DNA of 15,828 bases from CAZKUN01 sp964555935 (GTDB lineage: Bacteria; Armatimonadota; Zipacnadia; Zipacnadales; VGFC01). The stretch is from the NCBI GenBank assembly GCA_964555935.1, contig CAZKUN010000210.1, positions 1 to 15,828 of the forward strand, in the 5' to 3' direction. A program made the translations under genes and the position numbers. Each line of letters begins with the position of its first letter. The first letter of the stretch is position 1. The notes under the pieces are model-generated. The model was not told where the DNA came from. It was given only the letters and a program-made list of their open reading frames with translations, and ran no database searches. Below, piece by piece: positions 15,466-15,828 of this stretch.

Positions 15466-15737
15466 CGTCTCGCCACCGAAGGACTCGCCGCTCGCAGGCC
15501 TGACGGGGCGGTGTTCTGGCGCCTGCACGTTCCCCCTGCAAGGCTCCTCGTCGAAGCCATTGGATGTCGGTGACGATGGGAAAGCAGGAATTCCCACTGA
15601 GGAACGCGAATACCAGTTCATGACGAGGTAGCCGGGCAGGAATCGCTTGGGGCTGGATCATCCCAGGTGGCGGACCGTGCTGTCCGTGTTCCCTAACTCC
15701 GAGCCCGCTGGGCTCTGCGAAAGGAGGCGACGCGCAG
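15466..15737. other. Non-coding gap with small hairpins
   Basis: No frame here looks coding. Short inverted repeats are seen: TGGGAA (15577-15582) with TTCCCA (15591-15596), CGGAC (15671-15675) with GTCCG (15682-15686), and GAGCCC-GCT-GGGCTC (15701-15715). GCAGGC (15494-15499) can pair weakly with GCCTGC (15521-15526). None is followed by a T-run, so no terminator is called. The last hairpin lies only 5 nt before a strong SD and could affect translation of the next gene. Confidence 0.4.
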
Positions 15738-15828
15738 GTGAAACAGAGCATGAATCCGGTTGTAGCTATTGTAGCGCGAGTTGCTCGTTGTATGGCCTTT
15801 TGGCTCGTCAGACGCGCCGGGAGTGTCG
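15738..15828 (+). CDS. Start of an unidentified gene (runs off the right edge)
   Basis: AAGGAGG at 15721-15727 is followed by GTG at 15738 and an open frame to the window end (30 codons). The in-frame ATG at 15750 is an alternative start. The visible residues (MKQSMNPVVAIVARVARCMA and onward) are basic and hydrophobic, as in a signal peptide or membrane anchor, but too few for family assignment. Confidence 0.4.
   Translation, partial: MKQSMNPVVAIVARVARCMAFWLVRRAGSV

Noticed and set aside
15440..15631. Short plus-strand frame after the glycoside hydrolase
   Set aside because: It starts within the end of the hydrolase gene, has no SD and no coding-like composition.
1..15828. tRNA, rRNA, CRISPR array, transposase or phage genes
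   Set aside because: No cloverleaf, regular spaced repeats, or integrase/transposase motifs were found on either strand.

Overview
The window is GC-rich (by eye, not computed) bacterial DNA with tightly packed genes, frequent GTG and TTG starts preceded by good Shine-Dalgarno (SD) sequences, and a strong bias towards envelope and secreted carbohydrate-active proteins. The mix of an AsmA/TamB-like protein (implying an outer membrane), SPOR, DUF4139, a large secreted esterase with CARDB-like repeats, a DUF5060-type glycoside hydrolase and a Gfo/Idh/MocA oxidoreductase recalls uncultivated, glycan-degrading Gram-negative-type lineages (Armatimonadota, Hydrogenedentota or Planctomycetota-like). 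No rRNA or other phylogenetic marker is present, so the organism cannot be named.

Region 1 (1-2008, minus strand): lipoyl synthase lipA, followed downstream by the N-terminal 345 residues of an AsmA/TamB-like envelope protein that runs off the left edge. Region 2 (1978-3184, plus strand): a small secreted protein whose 5' end overlaps lipA head-on, then a membrane-anchored SPOR-domain protein with a candidate extended -10 promoter. This region closes with a 12-bp perfect hairpin shared with the convergent operon.

Region 3 (3208-9963, minus strand): four genes in one probable transcription unit. In order of transcription these are a flippase-like integral membrane protein, a GT39-type (ArnT/PMT-like) glycosyltransferase that starts on TTG inside the previous gene, a 921-residue secreted esterase, and a secreted DUF4139 protein. 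The first two suggest lipid-linked glycan work at the membrane and the last two act outside the cytoplasm. A cluster of inverted repeats lies inside the 3' end of the glycosyltransferase gene, and a shortened relative of it lies at 10023-10043.

Region 4 (10059-15828, plus strand), divergent from region 3: a two-domain GNAT protein, a membrane-anchored or secreted phosphodiester glycosidase (NAGPA domain), a Gfo/Idh/MocA oxidoreductase, a 787-residue secreted multidomain glycoside hydrolase, and the first codons of a further gene. All five use GTG or TTG starts. The central genes look like glycan-processing functions. No transporter, regulator, tRNA, rRNA, CRISPR array, transposase or phage gene was seen. 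No wholly new defence or mobile system could be identified. The most unusual signals are the repeat family and the small secreted ORF that resembles an internally deleted glycosidase.
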